NCBI RefSeq assembly: GCF_003606325.2
Contig: NZ_CP031843.2
Location: forward strand, 1,488,001-1,552,000
Reading direction: 5' to 3'
DNA: 64,000 bases
From: Bartonella kosoyi
GTDB taxonomy: Bacteria; Pseudomonadota; Alphaproteobacteria; Rhizobiales; Rhizobiaceae
The translations under genes were made by a program, and so were the position numbers. This document shows positions 42,219 to 51,021 of the stretch, in pieces. Each line of letters starts with the position of its first letter. The first letter of the stretch is position 1. The notes under the pieces are model-generated. The model was not told the DNA's origin. It saw only the letters and a program-made list of their open reading frames with translations, and did not search any database.

Positions 42219-42555
42219 ACTTTTTTCTTTCATTTTGAATGCTAATTGTTCCTGAATAGTCAACGGATACGAAAAAATGAGACTTTTTAAATTTTACTAA
42301 AGCACGCCAAATGCCTTTGTCATCTAAACGCAATCGTTTAATGTTCTCAAAACCATTTTGCATAAGACAATTTTTAACTTGTGAAGCAGTAAATGAATTC
42401 TGACCTATTTTAGTGACATTTTGAGTAGTGCTATAGGTAAAGGTTTGGCAATAAGGAAGATGAAAAACTTCACTGATTGAAGTAGTGACGATCAATGAAA
42501 CACATACAATCATCATAAAAAAAACACTTAATTTCAAAATGTTATTTAGTTTCAT
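42211..42555 (-). CDS. Small single-anchor or secreted protein of unknown function
   Basis: Not recognised. The start at 42555 (MKLNNILKLSV) is supported by AGAGGTG about six bases upstream; the frame is open for 20 more codons without a ribosome site. The 114 residues have a hydrophobic segment at about 8-28 (signal peptide or anchor), then a 75-residue domain with two Cys and the pattern SASQVKNCLMQNGFENIKRLRLDDKGIWRA-like, ending in beta strands with VSVDYSGTI. This one-helix, beta-rich shape recalls PepSY-type domains, as inference only. It is translated just before the glycine-rich gene. Confidence 0.6.
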   Translation of the reverse strand: MKLNNILKLSVFFMMIVCVSLIVTTSISEVFHLPYCQTFTYSTTQNVTKIGQNSFTASQVKNCLMQNGFENIKRLRLDDKGIWRALVKFKKSHFFVSVDYSGTISIQNERKKYD

Positions 42556-43305
42556 ATTGTCACCTCTGTTGAAACAACACTTCATTAACCGTTGTATTGC
42601 TAACTTGGTTCCCAAGATGATTTTATTTTTAATATTATACTTAATAAAAAAATGAAATTTTATTGAGTAAATAAAACTGTTTTTTATTATTTTTTATCTA
42701 TAATTTTGAAGTTTTTATAGAGGATTATAAGAAATATATATTATATTTTTAAAATATTTCATATCAATAAACTAAATATATAGAGTGTTTTTTAGATAAT
42801 ATGAGATGTAGAAATATTAATTATACATATATTATGATACGAACTCAAAGAATCTGGTGTATGAGTACAAAGCTATAAAGGAATAAAAAGTCTCTTAGAA
42901 ATGATCTCAAATATAAGCTCTTAGAAATGATCTCAAATATAAGGAAGCTCTAGAACATTAAAGGATGACAAACAGTTCTGAAGTGTACAGATTTGCAACC
43001 GTCATAAGCGTAAAAATAATAGTGTTTAATAGTTTTCTATCTATACTATTAATGCAGGCGCTATTGTGAAACGAGTTTACGTGGAAGATGTTACTTTAAA
43101 ACAAGCGTGTAAATCAATAGAATGAATATTCTAGTATGAATTTTTACAAAACTGGTAAAGAAGCTTTGAATTATATTATCTCTTAAAGAATGAAATAATT
43201 CCTTTTGGGTGTTTATACGTTATGTGTAATTATTAATGGTTTTTATTTGCATAAGTAAGTTAGAGACAAAATGAGTATTTATTTTGCGTTATTATCCGGT
43301 ATTTC
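42556..43305. other. Non-coding stretch between the two-gene cassette and the FAD monooxygenase
   Basis: About 750 AT-rich bases containing the 26-base tandem duplication and the presumed promoter of the cassette. Around 43060-43130 a short frame reads AIVKRVYVEDVTLKQACKSIE before a stop, which faintly recalls the end of fumarase/aspartase-type proteins; this is too short to call a pseudogene. Confidence 0.4.
42892..42943. repeat. Perfect 26-base tandem duplication
   Basis: The unit CTCTTAGAAATGATCTCAAA plus TATAAG occurs twice head to tail, at 42892-42917 and 42918-42943, with no mismatch. It lies in non-coding DNA upstream of the glycine-rich cassette. Perfect identity suggests a recent slip or duplication. 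Confidence 0.9.
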
Positions 43306-44532
43306 TCAATAAAGTTGTTTGGGCGATTTTGTTGGAAATATTTGCATCATTTTCTTGAAACCATAACCGGGATACATTCCTTCGCGCATAAATAAATTAC
43401 GTAATGGTGAGCAATTATGTAATAGACCAAGCCCAATACTGCGCATGATATGAACAGGCAACGTATGAGAAAGTAAAGCAGAGTTAAGGGTATGAACAGC
43501 TCCACTTCGGATGAATATATCTGGCTTACGGTATTGGTTATATTGTGTAACAATCATTTCAGAGTTAGAATCGGATATTTGATTGGGTAAAATATCAATC
43601 AAAGTTTGAACATCACGAAATCCTAAATTTAATCCCTGTGCTCCAATAGGGGGGAAAACATGAGCAGCTTCACCCACCAAAATCGTTCGATTCGCAGCAA
43701 AATGATGAGCGAGAAGTCCTGAAAGCGGCCATGCTTGAATTGATGTTTCTAAGGTTAGCGTTCCAAGCATTGATTGCATTTGATTTTCAATAATCTTTGT
43801 AATTTCTTTTGATTTTATATTCAATAATTCTTCAGCACGAGAAGGGTGAACAACCCATACAAGACTGGATCTTCGCCCAGGGAGCGGAACTTGTGTAAAT
43901 GGACCATGTTCTGTATGAAATTCAGTTGATGTATTTTGATGAGAAAATTCATGAGAAAAGTTGAGAACAAGAGCTTTTTGTGGATAGCTCCACTGTTTGA
44001 CAGTTATCCCTGCTGCCGCACGCGTAAGAGAGTGCCGTCCATCAGCCGCAATAACAAGGGGGGCTTGAATGACTCTATCATCAGAAAGAGTAATAGAGAC
44101 ATGGCTTTTTGTATGATGAAAAGATTTAGCTTCAGAAACAAATCTTTTAACATTAGGCGTCTGTGTAACAGCATCGATTAAAGCATTGTTCAATTCTACA
44201 TTGGGTATATTATAGCCAAAAGCTTTTTCACCAATTTCAGCAGAAGAAAAATGCACCGTAGGTGCACGCACAATCCTAGAAGTTATATCGATAATTCTCA
44301 TGGACGATAAAGCTGCAGCCTTTTTTTGAAGACTATTCCAAACATTAAGTTTTTGGAGCGTGCGTATTGCAGGCATCATAAGAGCTGTTGTCCGTAACTC
44401 ATCTGTAAGAGCAGGGGGGCCAATAAGAAAAACAGAAATCCCCTTATGCGCAAGCCTCAATGCGGCTAACATCCCGACAGGACCTGCACCAATAACAGTA
44501 ATAGCTTTATATTCTTTCTTTTCAAGTATCAC
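43306..44532 (-). CDS. UbiH/UbiF/Coq6-family FAD-dependent monooxygenase
   Basis: Flavin hydroxylase most likely acting on a ubiquinone precursor ring. The 408 residues contain the dinucleotide-binding VIGAGPVGMLAALRLAHKG near the N-terminus, the DG motif in VIAADGRHSLTRAAAG and the FAD-ribose motif LVGEAAHVFPPIGAQGLNLGFRD. These are the marks of the UbiH/Coq6 group, but position of hydroxylation cannot be told from sequence alone. It is a single gene, divergent from pcs, with a 180-base gap. Confidence 0.87.
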   Translation of the reverse strand: MILEKKEYKAITVIGAGPVGMLAALRLAHKGISVFLIGPPALTDELRTTALMMPAIRTLQKLNVWNSLQKKAAALSSMRIIDITSRIVRAPTVHFSSAEIGEKAFGYNIPNVELNNALIDAVTQTPNVKRFVSEAKSFHHTKSHVSITLSDDRVIQAPLVIAADGRHSLTRAAAGITVKQWSYPQKALVLNFSHEFSHQNTSTEFHTEHGPFTQVPLPGRRSSLVWVVHPSRAEELLNIKSKEITKIIENQMQSMLGTLTLETSIQAWPLSGLLAHHFAANRTILVGEAAHVFPPIGAQGLNLGFRDVQTLIDILPNQISDSNSEMIVTQYNQYRKPDIFIRSGAVHTLNSALLSHTLPVHIMRSIGLGLLHNCSPLRNLFMREGMYPGYGFKKMMQIFPTKSPKQLY

Positions 44533-44711
44533 AACGCGTTGAGCCTTTTCTCATTGAGCAAATATTTTAACATTTCCAAATAATTGCTCTCTTTTTATTG
44601 TACGAAGCTCTTCTATTATATTATGTAATAAATAATGCGATATAAAAAAGTAACCTTTTTATGATTTTTTTACGCTAAGTCATATCATGGGTAAAAATGG
44701 CGTATTGGTAG

Positions 44712-45530
44712 ATGGATGAAGACTTTAAAAACGAGGATAAGAAAGCCTTGAAACGTAAGCTAACAAAGAAAATTAAAACAAACGCTAAATTATTACGCCA
44801 TAAAAAAGTAACAATGCCACAAGCAAAGGCTTTTTCTGTTCATTTACTAACAGCTTCGGGATCATTTTTAGCGTTTCTTTCTCTTATATCGGCTTCTCAA
44901 AAAGAATGGACAGCTATGTTCTGTTGGCTTGGGCTTGCACTTCTCGTTGATGGTATAGATGGACCAATTGCGCGCAAACTTGATGTTAAATACATCCTTC
45001 CAACATGGTCTGGAGAGCTGTTAGATAATATCATTGATTATGTAACTTATGTTTTAATTCCCGCTTTTGCCCTCTATCAAAGTGGTTTTATGGGGGTAGG
45101 GTTATCGTTTGCATTGAGTGCAATCATTGTTATTTCATCAGCTATTTATTATGCAGATACGGGTATGAAAACCAAAGAAAACTTTTTTAAAGGGTTTCCT
45201 GTTGTTTGGAATATGATGGTTTTTACACTTTTTGTCGTAAGACCAGAGGAGTGGATTACTTTTATCATCATTGTTTTATCGGCCATTATATCTTTTTTGC
45301 CAATTTATTTCATCCATCCTGTAAGAGTCCTTCGTTTACGGAGAATTAATTTTCCAATTTTTCTCTTATGGTGTTTCTTTGGTGTTGTGGCTTTCTTTTA
45401 TCAATTAGAGGCACCCTATTGGGTTAAAATAGGGATTTTAATAACAGGAATTTATATATATTGTATTGGCGCGATCATGCAAATATTTCCTCAACTTGGG
45501 GCAAAAAGTATAAAAAAAACAATAGACTAG
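44712..45530 (+). CDS. pcs: Phosphatidylcholine synthase
   Basis: Condenses choline with CDP-diacylglycerol to make phosphatidylcholine in one step, a pathway of host-associated alphaproteobacteria. The 272 residues carry the CDP-alcohol phosphotransferase signature as DGIDGPIARKLDVK...GELLDNIIDY, with the extended spacing typical of Pcs, and about eight membrane helices. The N-terminus is highly basic (KRKLTKKIKTNAKLLRHKK). It relies on choline from the host. A 24-base gap separates it from the next gene, so the two may be cotranscribed. Confidence 0.92.
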   Translation: MDEDFKNEDKKALKRKLTKKIKTNAKLLRHKKVTMPQAKAFSVHLLTASGSFLAFLSLISASQKEWTAMFCWLGLALLVDGIDGPIARKLDVKYILPTWSGELLDNIIDYVTYVLIPAFALYQSGFMGVGLSFALSAIIVISSAIYYADTGMKTKENFFKGFPVVWNMMVFTLFVVRPEEWITFIIIVLSAIISFLPIYFIHPVRVLRLRRINFPIFLLWCFFGVVAFFYQLEAPYWVKIGILITGIYIYCIGAIMQIFPQLGAKSIKKTID

Positions 45531-45554
45531 TTGTTTTTTTAAGAAGGGTGTGAG

Positions 45555-46601
45555 ATGCAAATTGATTTTGGAGCAGGTAATGATATTTCTTTTACGAAAG
45601 CAGGGTGTGCTGGTATTATAAAACTCTCACGCCCTTTAGCATTAAACGCTCTTAATGGGCGGATGGTTTCCGCTTTTAAAAAAGCTCTCAAGACCTGGGA
45701 AACAGATAATAATATTTCTTGTGTCTTAATTGAAGGGGAGGGGCGTGCTTTTTGTGCTGGTGGAGATGTTGTAGAAATCTATCATATGGGGAGAAGTGCT
45801 TCTGCTTATCAATATTTTAGGGATGAATATAGTTTAAATGCTTATATAAAACGTTTTTCAAAGCCTTACATTTCTTTCTTAAACGGTATTTGGATGGGAG
45901 GAGGGGTAGGCATTTCTCTCTATGGTTCACATCGAATTGTTACAGAAAATACAGTTTTTGCTATGCCGGAAGCTGCGATTGGATTTTTTCCAGATGTTGG
46001 TGCAAGTTTTTTCTTACCATCTCTTCCCAATCATTTTGGCATTTATCTTGCATTAACTGGGGCTCGTATCAGATGGGGAGATTGTTTAAATTTAGGATTA
46101 GCAACACATGCCGTTCCTGAAGTTAAGTTCGATATGATTAGGAAAGCAGTTATTGAGCAGGGAGATCCTACTTTAGCTTTAAATGAGCACGCAATTACAA
46201 AAGACTATGAAACGAGTCATGAAATACGCTGTATTGTTAACACTTGTTTTAGTGCCCAGACATTAGAAGAATGTCTTGAATTGCTTCATAAAAAAAGTAA
46301 TGAAGGTATTTTATTTGCTAAAGAATGTTATAATATTTTGCAGTCGCGTTCTCCGATAAGTTTAAAAGTTATCTGGAAACAAATGAGACAAAATACAGCT
46401 CAAACTTTGGAAGATTGTATGAAAATTGAAAACCGCATTGCACATCATATGATTAATGCACATGATTTTCATGAAGGGATACGGGCTATGTTAATCGATA
46501 AGGACAAAACACCTCAGTGGCAACCAGATAAACTTTCAAATGTAACAGATGAAATGGTCAATTCTTACTTCCAACCTATTGAACAAGAGCTATTATTGTG
46601 A
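45555..46601 (+). CDS. Enoyl-CoA hydratase/isomerase family, 3-hydroxyisobutyryl-CoA hydrolase-like
   Basis: The 348 residues match the longer HIBYL-CoA hydrolase branch of the crotonase family rather than the 260-residue hydratases. The oxyanion-hole segments are GEGRAFCAGGDVVEIY and GIWMGGGVGISLYG, followed by AMPEAAIGFFPDVGASFFLPSL, where a catalytic acid lies. The likely role is valine breakdown, releasing 3-hydroxyisobutyrate, but other CoA esters are possible. Its stop overlaps the GTG start of the next gene. Confidence 0.85.
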   Translation: MQIDFGAGNDISFTKAGCAGIIKLSRPLALNALNGRMVSAFKKALKTWETDNNISCVLIEGEGRAFCAGGDVVEIYHMGRSASAYQYFRDEYSLNAYIKRFSKPYISFLNGIWMGGGVGISLYGSHRIVTENTVFAMPEAAIGFFPDVGASFFLPSLPNHFGIYLALTGARIRWGDCLNLGLATHAVPEVKFDMIRKAVIEQGDPTLALNEHAITKDYETSHEIRCIVNTCFSAQTLEECLELLHKKSNEGILFAKECYNILQSRSPISLKVIWKQMRQNTAQTLEDCMKIENRIAHHMINAHDFHEGIRAMLIDKDKTPQWQPDKLSNVTDEMVNSYFQPIEQELLL

Positions 46602-47023
46602 AAAATAATTCACACAAACGGATTTCAAAAATCAACTTAATTTATAACTGTTATTTACGATTTTTGGCGTTTATTTGCTTGAGCTTGAGTATTTTGTATT
46701 GGATACGCCTAGTTGGTGTCTTTCCAGGTGTTCTATGGCGTTTTGATCTTATGCCTTGGCAGTGGCAATTTGCATCAGCGATATTGGCTATTCTTTATCC
46801 TGTTGCCTTGATTGGACTGTGGATGTATTCATTATGGGGTATTATTTTATGGTGTAGTGCAGCATTGATTGAAATAATAACACTTTATTATTCCAATTTT
46901 GTTGATCAGCCATTTGTACCATTATTTCATGGGATATTATTTTTAGTCTTTGTAATCCTACAAATTATGATGATTTTTTTTAAAAGAAAAAAAAATAAAA
47001 AAAATAAAGAAAAATATTTATAG
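46598..47023 (+). CDS. Small four-helix membrane protein (DUF6163-like)
   Basis: The 141 residues start at a GTG that overlaps the upstream stop (GTGA), which indicates coupling. About four hydrophobic helices are seen, with a conserved-looking WIRLVGVFPG after the first, and a very basic tail (FKRKKNKKNKEKY). I believe it belongs to an uncharacterised family seen in Rhizobiales; the DUF number is from memory. Function unknown. Confidence 0.75.
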   Translation: MKNNSHKRISKINLIYNCYLRFLAFICLSLSILYWIRLVGVFPGVLWRFDLMPWQWQFASAILAILYPVALIGLWMYSLWGIILWCSAALIEIITLYYSNFVDQPFVPLFHGILFLVFVILQIMMIFFKRKKNKKNKEKYL

Positions 47024-47271
47024 GAATGGTTATTCATTTTCCAACGTGCTGAGCTATAAAACGTACCTTCCCCACCAAAAGTTCCATAATATATATTATG
47101 CGATAATTTAATACAGAAAATAAAACCTCCTGGACGCAATGGAAACACCACAAACTCTAATTTAAAACATACATCCTCGACAAAAAAATCATGAAAAATT
47201 TGGAGAAAAATGGCACACGAATATTAGCTTATATATTTTTAGAGCGTAGGCTTCTTAATTGGTCTTTTTAA

Positions 47272-47303
47272 TTGGTCTTTAAAGTATATTCCTTAAAGAC
47301 CAA
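47272..47303. repeat. Inverted repeat downstream of the small lipoprotein gene
   Basis: TTGGTCTTTAA (47272-47282) pairs perfectly with TTAAAGACCAA (47293-47303) around a ten-base loop. The left arm is also partly duplicated just upstream (TTAATTGGTCTTT at 47255-47267 and 47269-47280). It lies some 20 bases beyond the stop of the minus-strand lipoprotein gene, where a terminator would be, but there is no T run on that strand. Confidence 0.6.
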
Positions 47304-47320
47304 GATAGTTATTAAAAAAA

Positions 47321-47683
47321 TTATTGTGCTATTATTTTACAACGTTTCATACGTGCAAGATCACTCAAAACAGCATTACGATTATTTAAAGCTGCAATTT
47401 CATTACTTTCGCTTGATTTTACATCCATAAAAAACAAAGCAGGTACAAATATAACACCCGCTGCTGCTAAAGCTACGTTCTTGTTTCTTGCTTTAGAACG
47501 CTCTGCGATTGTATCATTAATCTGACGTTGATTAGCAAAAAACTCTCGTTGAATATCGGCACAACTCATTGTTCCATCATGTAATGTTGTCGTTGAAATA
47601 TTTTTCTCTAAACGCCCCCCACATGCTGTCAAGGAAACCGCTAAAGCTACAATACATATTCCCCGCTTAAAATACTTATGCAT
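47321..47683 (-). CDS. Small lipoprotein of unknown function
   Basis: The 120 residues start with a type II signal peptide whose lipobox is L18-T-A-C21 (VSLTACGG), so the mature protein would be lipid-anchored at Cys21. The next 60 residues are hydrophilic with a helix (REFFANQRQINDTIAERSKARNK), then a hydrophobic stretch VALAAAGVIFVPALFFMDV (about 73-91) that could span a membrane, then a short helix. The family is not recognised beyond a general resemblance to small rhizobial lipoproteins. Confidence 0.78.
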   Translation of the reverse strand: MHKYFKRGICIVALAVSLTACGGRLEKNISTTTLHDGTMSCADIQREFFANQRQINDTIAERSKARNKNVALAAAGVIFVPALFFMDVKSSESNEIAALNNRNAVLSDLARMKRCKIIAQ

Positions 47684-47802
47684 AAAAAAACCTCATTTTT
47701 GTCATAAAAAAGCACTAATTACGACAAAAATAAAACAAAATAAAGGATAGTTTTTAGAAAGGATTTTTATTTAAAGTAAAATATTGCGTTGATGTGATGG
47801 GT

Positions 47803-48612
47803 TTATGCCTCTGTTTCAAAAATAAGACCTTGATGTGCGGGTTTTACATAAGCTGGAACGTAATTGACAACCTCATTGTAATCTAGAGATCTGTCCATAT
47901 GTGTGAGTATGGCTTGTTTTGGCTTTAAATATTCTATCCATTGTAATGCTTGATCAACAGAAAAATGACTCGGATGAGATTTAAATTGAAGGGCTTCAAT
48001 GATAAGAACATCCAAATCCATTAATTTGGATAATGTTTTCTCAGGAAATTCACTAACATCTGTACAATAGGCAACATTCCCAATACGAAAACCTAAGGAA
48101 TGAATGTTTCCGTGGTACTGTAAATGCGTATTGACGCTTATTGCTCCCCCCTGCCCCTGAATAATAAATTGGCTATCTTCATCGATAAGATGCTCTTTTA
48201 AGATAGGTGAATAAGAGGAATCTTTTGGTGTTTGAAAACAATATCCAAAAGCATTTTTAAGATGCTTTAGTGTAAAGCTGTCTGCATAGATATCAATTAA
48301 ACATTTTTGTGCAAGAGCATAGCTGCGTAAATCATCAATACCGTGGATATGATCTGCATGAGAATGCGTGTAAAGAGCAGCATCAAGATGACTTACACGC
48401 GCATCGATCATTTGTGAACGAAAATCTGGACCTGTATCAATAACGACCGTTGTTCTTTTCCCTGATGGTTTAATGCGTTCAACCAATAAAGAACTTCTGT
48501 AGCGTTTGTTTTTAGGGTTATTGGGATCACATGTTCCCCAATCGCCATTGGGTCGTGGGACACCTGGAGAGGGACCACAGCCTAATATTGTAAATCGATA
48601 CTGATCACACAT
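47803..48612 (-). CDS. Metallo-beta-lactamase fold hydrolase (PhnP-like)
   Basis: The 269 residues carry the metal site HSHADHIHGIDDLR (about 81-94), GCGPSPGVPRPNGDWGTCDP at the N-terminus, and later THMDRSLDY. These features match the PhnP-type group, which includes phosphodiesterases acting on cyclic phosphates; substrate here is unknown because no phn genes are nearby. It follows tatD by ten bases, and so shares a transcript with metG and tatD, an order seen across alphaproteobacteria. Confidence 0.88.
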   Translation of the reverse strand: MCDQYRFTILGCGPSPGVPRPNGDWGTCDPNNPKNKRYRSSLLVERIKPSGKRTTVVIDTGPDFRSQMIDARVSHLDAALYTHSHADHIHGIDDLRSYALAQKCLIDIYADSFTLKHLKNAFGYCFQTPKDSSYSPILKEHLIDEDSQFIIQGQGGAISVNTHLQYHGNIHSLGFRIGNVAYCTDVSEFPEKTLSKLMDLDVLIIEALQFKSHPSHFSVDQALQWIEYLKPKQAILTHMDRSLDYNEVVNYVPAYVKPAHQGLIFETEA

Positions 48613-48622
48613 AGCTTTTGCC

Positions 48623-49396
48623 TTATTTCATTTTACTAAATAAACGAAAAGCATTACGGGTTGTTATTTGAGCTGTTTCTTCAATGCTTAAGCCAATTGT
48701 TTCAGCTAAAATAGCTGCTGTATAGCATACAAAAGATGGTTCATTGGTTTTTCCCCGATGAGGAGTGGGGGCTAAAAATGGTGCATCTGTTTCCACCAGC
48801 AACTGCTCATGGGGCACAATTTTTGCTATTTCACGGATTTCAAATGCATTTTTAAAGGTAAGGATACCTGAAAAAGAAATATACCCCCCAAGTTCAATGC
48901 CGGCACGAGCAAGCTGCATTCCAGACGAATAACAATGAAGAATAAAGGGAAAAGCTCCCTCCTTTATCTGTTCGCGTAAGATTTTCTCCATATCGATATC
49001 TGCATCGCGTGAATGTATAACAAGAGGAGTCTGTGTTTCTCGAGAAGCAATGATATGTTCTTGGAAAACTTTCTTTTGCTCTTCTGGTGTAGAATAATCG
49101 TAATGGTAATCAAGCCCCCCTTCCCCAAATGCAACAATTTTAGGATGCTTCGAGAGCTTTATAAGCTCTTTGGCTGTAATATTTTGTTCTTCATGCGCAT
49201 GATTGGGGTGGGTTCCAACGGAACAAAAGACTTGATCATAGCTTTGCGCAATAGCTAACAGCTTATCTAATTTACGAACATGGGTTGAAATTGTTATCAT
49301 TCGTTGAACATCAGCATCTAAAGCCCGTTGGATAAAATTATCCAAATCTTGTGAAAAATCTTCAAAATCAAGATGACAATGTGTATCAATGAGCAT
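48623..49396 (-). CDS. tatD: TatD family metal-dependent DNase
   Basis: TIM-barrel hydrolase with reported 3'-5' DNase activity in DNA repair and turnover. The 257 residues contain DTHCHLDFEDF, the metal Glu in AFGEGGLDYHYDYS, the His in PLVIHSRDA and FILHCYSSG, and LLVETDAPFLAPTPHRGK. Full length and motifs are normal. Its start overlaps the end of metG by 11 bases. Confidence 0.93.
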   Translation of the reverse strand: MLIDTHCHLDFEDFSQDLDNFIQRALDADVQRMITISTHVRKLDKLLAIAQSYDQVFCSVGTHPNHAHEEQNITAKELIKLSKHPKIVAFGEGGLDYHYDYSTPEEQKKVFQEHIIASRETQTPLVIHSRDADIDMEKILREQIKEGAFPFILHCYSSGMQLARAGIELGGYISFSGILTFKNAFEIREIAKIVPHEQLLVETDAPFLAPTPHRGKTNEPSFVCYTAAILAETIGLSIEETAQITTRNAFRLFSKMK

Positions 49397-50945
49397 GATG
49401 AGAATCTTCTTTCTTCAAGATATAACGAGGAAAAATCGGTTCTGGTGGTGGAAGATCAAGTCCTTCTTGAATTTTTGCATGAGCTATATGATACAATAAC
49501 CGATTATCTTCAGCAACCGCGAGGCTATCAAGAAGTTTTGCTGCGGATTGGGGGATAAAGGGCAAAAGCATAATTCCTATTCGTCGCAAGATTTCTACAG
49601 TTATATAAAGAACTGTAGAAAATCGCTCTGGATCACTTTTCCGTAAACTCCAAGGTTGTTCGTTGGCAAAATAACGATTGGCATCTGCTACAGTTGAAAA
49701 AATAGCTGATAGAGCTAAGTGCATACTATGAGAAGACATCGCTTGGTGTACCGTTTCAAGCACTTGAAGAGATTGTTCTAAAAGCTGTTTATCTTGAACT
49801 AAAAATGCGGCGGGCTTAGGAACCTTTGCATCACAATTTTTAGCAATCATAGATAAAGAACGCTGTGCTAAATTTCCAAGATCGTTAGCAAGATCGGCGT
49901 TAATACGATTCACAAGGCTTTCATGGTTATAACTACCATCTTGTCCGAAGGGGACTTCACGGAGCAGAAAATAACGAACCTGATCAAGACCATAATGATC
50001 AATCATTTCAAAAGGATCAACGACATTTCCAACAGATTTTGACATTTTGGCACCACGATTAAGTAAAAAACCATGTGCAAAAATATTTTTAGGTAATTCA
50101 ATTCCCACAGACATTAAAAATGCCGGCCAATAGACGGCATGAAAACGAATAATATCCTTACCAATGATATGCGTATTTGCAGGCCAAAAATTACGTTTTT
50201 TTGAATTTTTATTAAAAAAATCAATTGCTGATAGATAATTTGTAAGCGCATCAACCCAAACATACATCACGTGTTTGGGATTATCAGGAACAGAAACTCC
50301 CCAATTAAAACTTGTGCGTGAAATAGAAATATCTTTTAAACCCGATTTGATAAAACTTATAATCTCATTACGCCGCTCGATGGGAGCAATAAAATCAGGA
50401 TATTTTTCATAATATTCAAGAAGAGCTTTTTCATAACGAGAAAGTCTAAAAAAATAACTTTCTTCCTCATTCCATTCAACAGGAGAGCCTAATTCTTTCT
50501 CGCGACGAATATTATCGGGTCCAACTTCCGTGTCTTTCTCTTCATAATAGGCTTCTTGGCGAACCGAATACCACCCCTTATAACGGCCAAGATAAATATC
50601 GCCATTCTCTTCCATCTTTTTCCAAATTTTTTGACAAGCTTGAGAATGGCGCTCTTCTGTTGTGCGGATGAAATCATCGTTAGAACAATTTAATACCGCA
50701 AGCATTTTTTGAAACACAGCACTATTACGATCTGCAAGTTGCTGAGGTGTCATGTCCAATGTTGCTGCAGTTTGTTGCATCTTTAGACCATGCTCATCTG
50801 TACCAGAAAGAAAAAATACATTTTTTCCGTTTAATCGTTGAAAGCGGGCTAAAACATCGCTTGCAATGGCACTATAGGCATGCCCAATATGCGGATTACC
50901 ATTGGGATAAAAAATGGGAGTGGTTATGTAATATGTGTCACGCAT
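49386..50945 (-). CDS. metG: Methionine--tRNA ligase, short form
   Basis: Class I synthetase charging initiator and elongator tRNA-Met. The start at 50945 (MRDTYYITTPIFYPNG) places the catalytic fold at the N-terminus; an earlier in-frame Met would add 15 residues. The 519 residues contain the HIGH motif (HIGHAYSAI), KMSKS in RGAKMSKSVGNVVDP, and an alpha-helical anticodon domain. There is no CxxC zinc knuckle in the insertion and no C-terminal dimerisation domain, as in other alphaproteobacterial forms. Confidence 0.95.
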   Translation of the reverse strand: MRDTYYITTPIFYPNGNPHIGHAYSAIASDVLARFQRLNGKNVFFLSGTDEHGLKMQQTAATLDMTPQQLADRNSAVFQKMLAVLNCSNDDFIRTTEERHSQACQKIWKKMEENGDIYLGRYKGWYSVRQEAYYEEKDTEVGPDNIRREKELGSPVEWNEEESYFFRLSRYEKALLEYYEKYPDFIAPIERRNEIISFIKSGLKDISISRTSFNWGVSVPDNPKHVMYVWVDALTNYLSAIDFFNKNSKKRNFWPANTHIIGKDIIRFHAVYWPAFLMSVGIELPKNIFAHGFLLNRGAKMSKSVGNVVDPFEMIDHYGLDQVRYFLLREVPFGQDGSYNHESLVNRINADLANDLGNLAQRSLSMIAKNCDAKVPKPAAFLVQDKQLLEQSLQVLETVHQAMSSHSMHLALSAIFSTVADANRYFANEQPWSLRKSDPERFSTVLYITVEILRRIGIMLLPFIPQSAAKLLDSLAVAEDNRLLYHIAHAKIQEGLDLPPPEPIFPRYILKKEDSHHAH

Positions 50946-51021
50946 GTCATACTCATTGTAAAACGCTATAAATAAAAGATACAATGACATAACGTCTGTT
51001 TATCACATTGTCACGGAAAAA

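Noticed and set aside
43060..43130. Short run AIVKRVYVEDVTLKQACKSIE resembling the C-terminus of fumarase/aspartase proteins
   Set aside because: About 21 residues with a stop right after and no further homology visible; could be chance.
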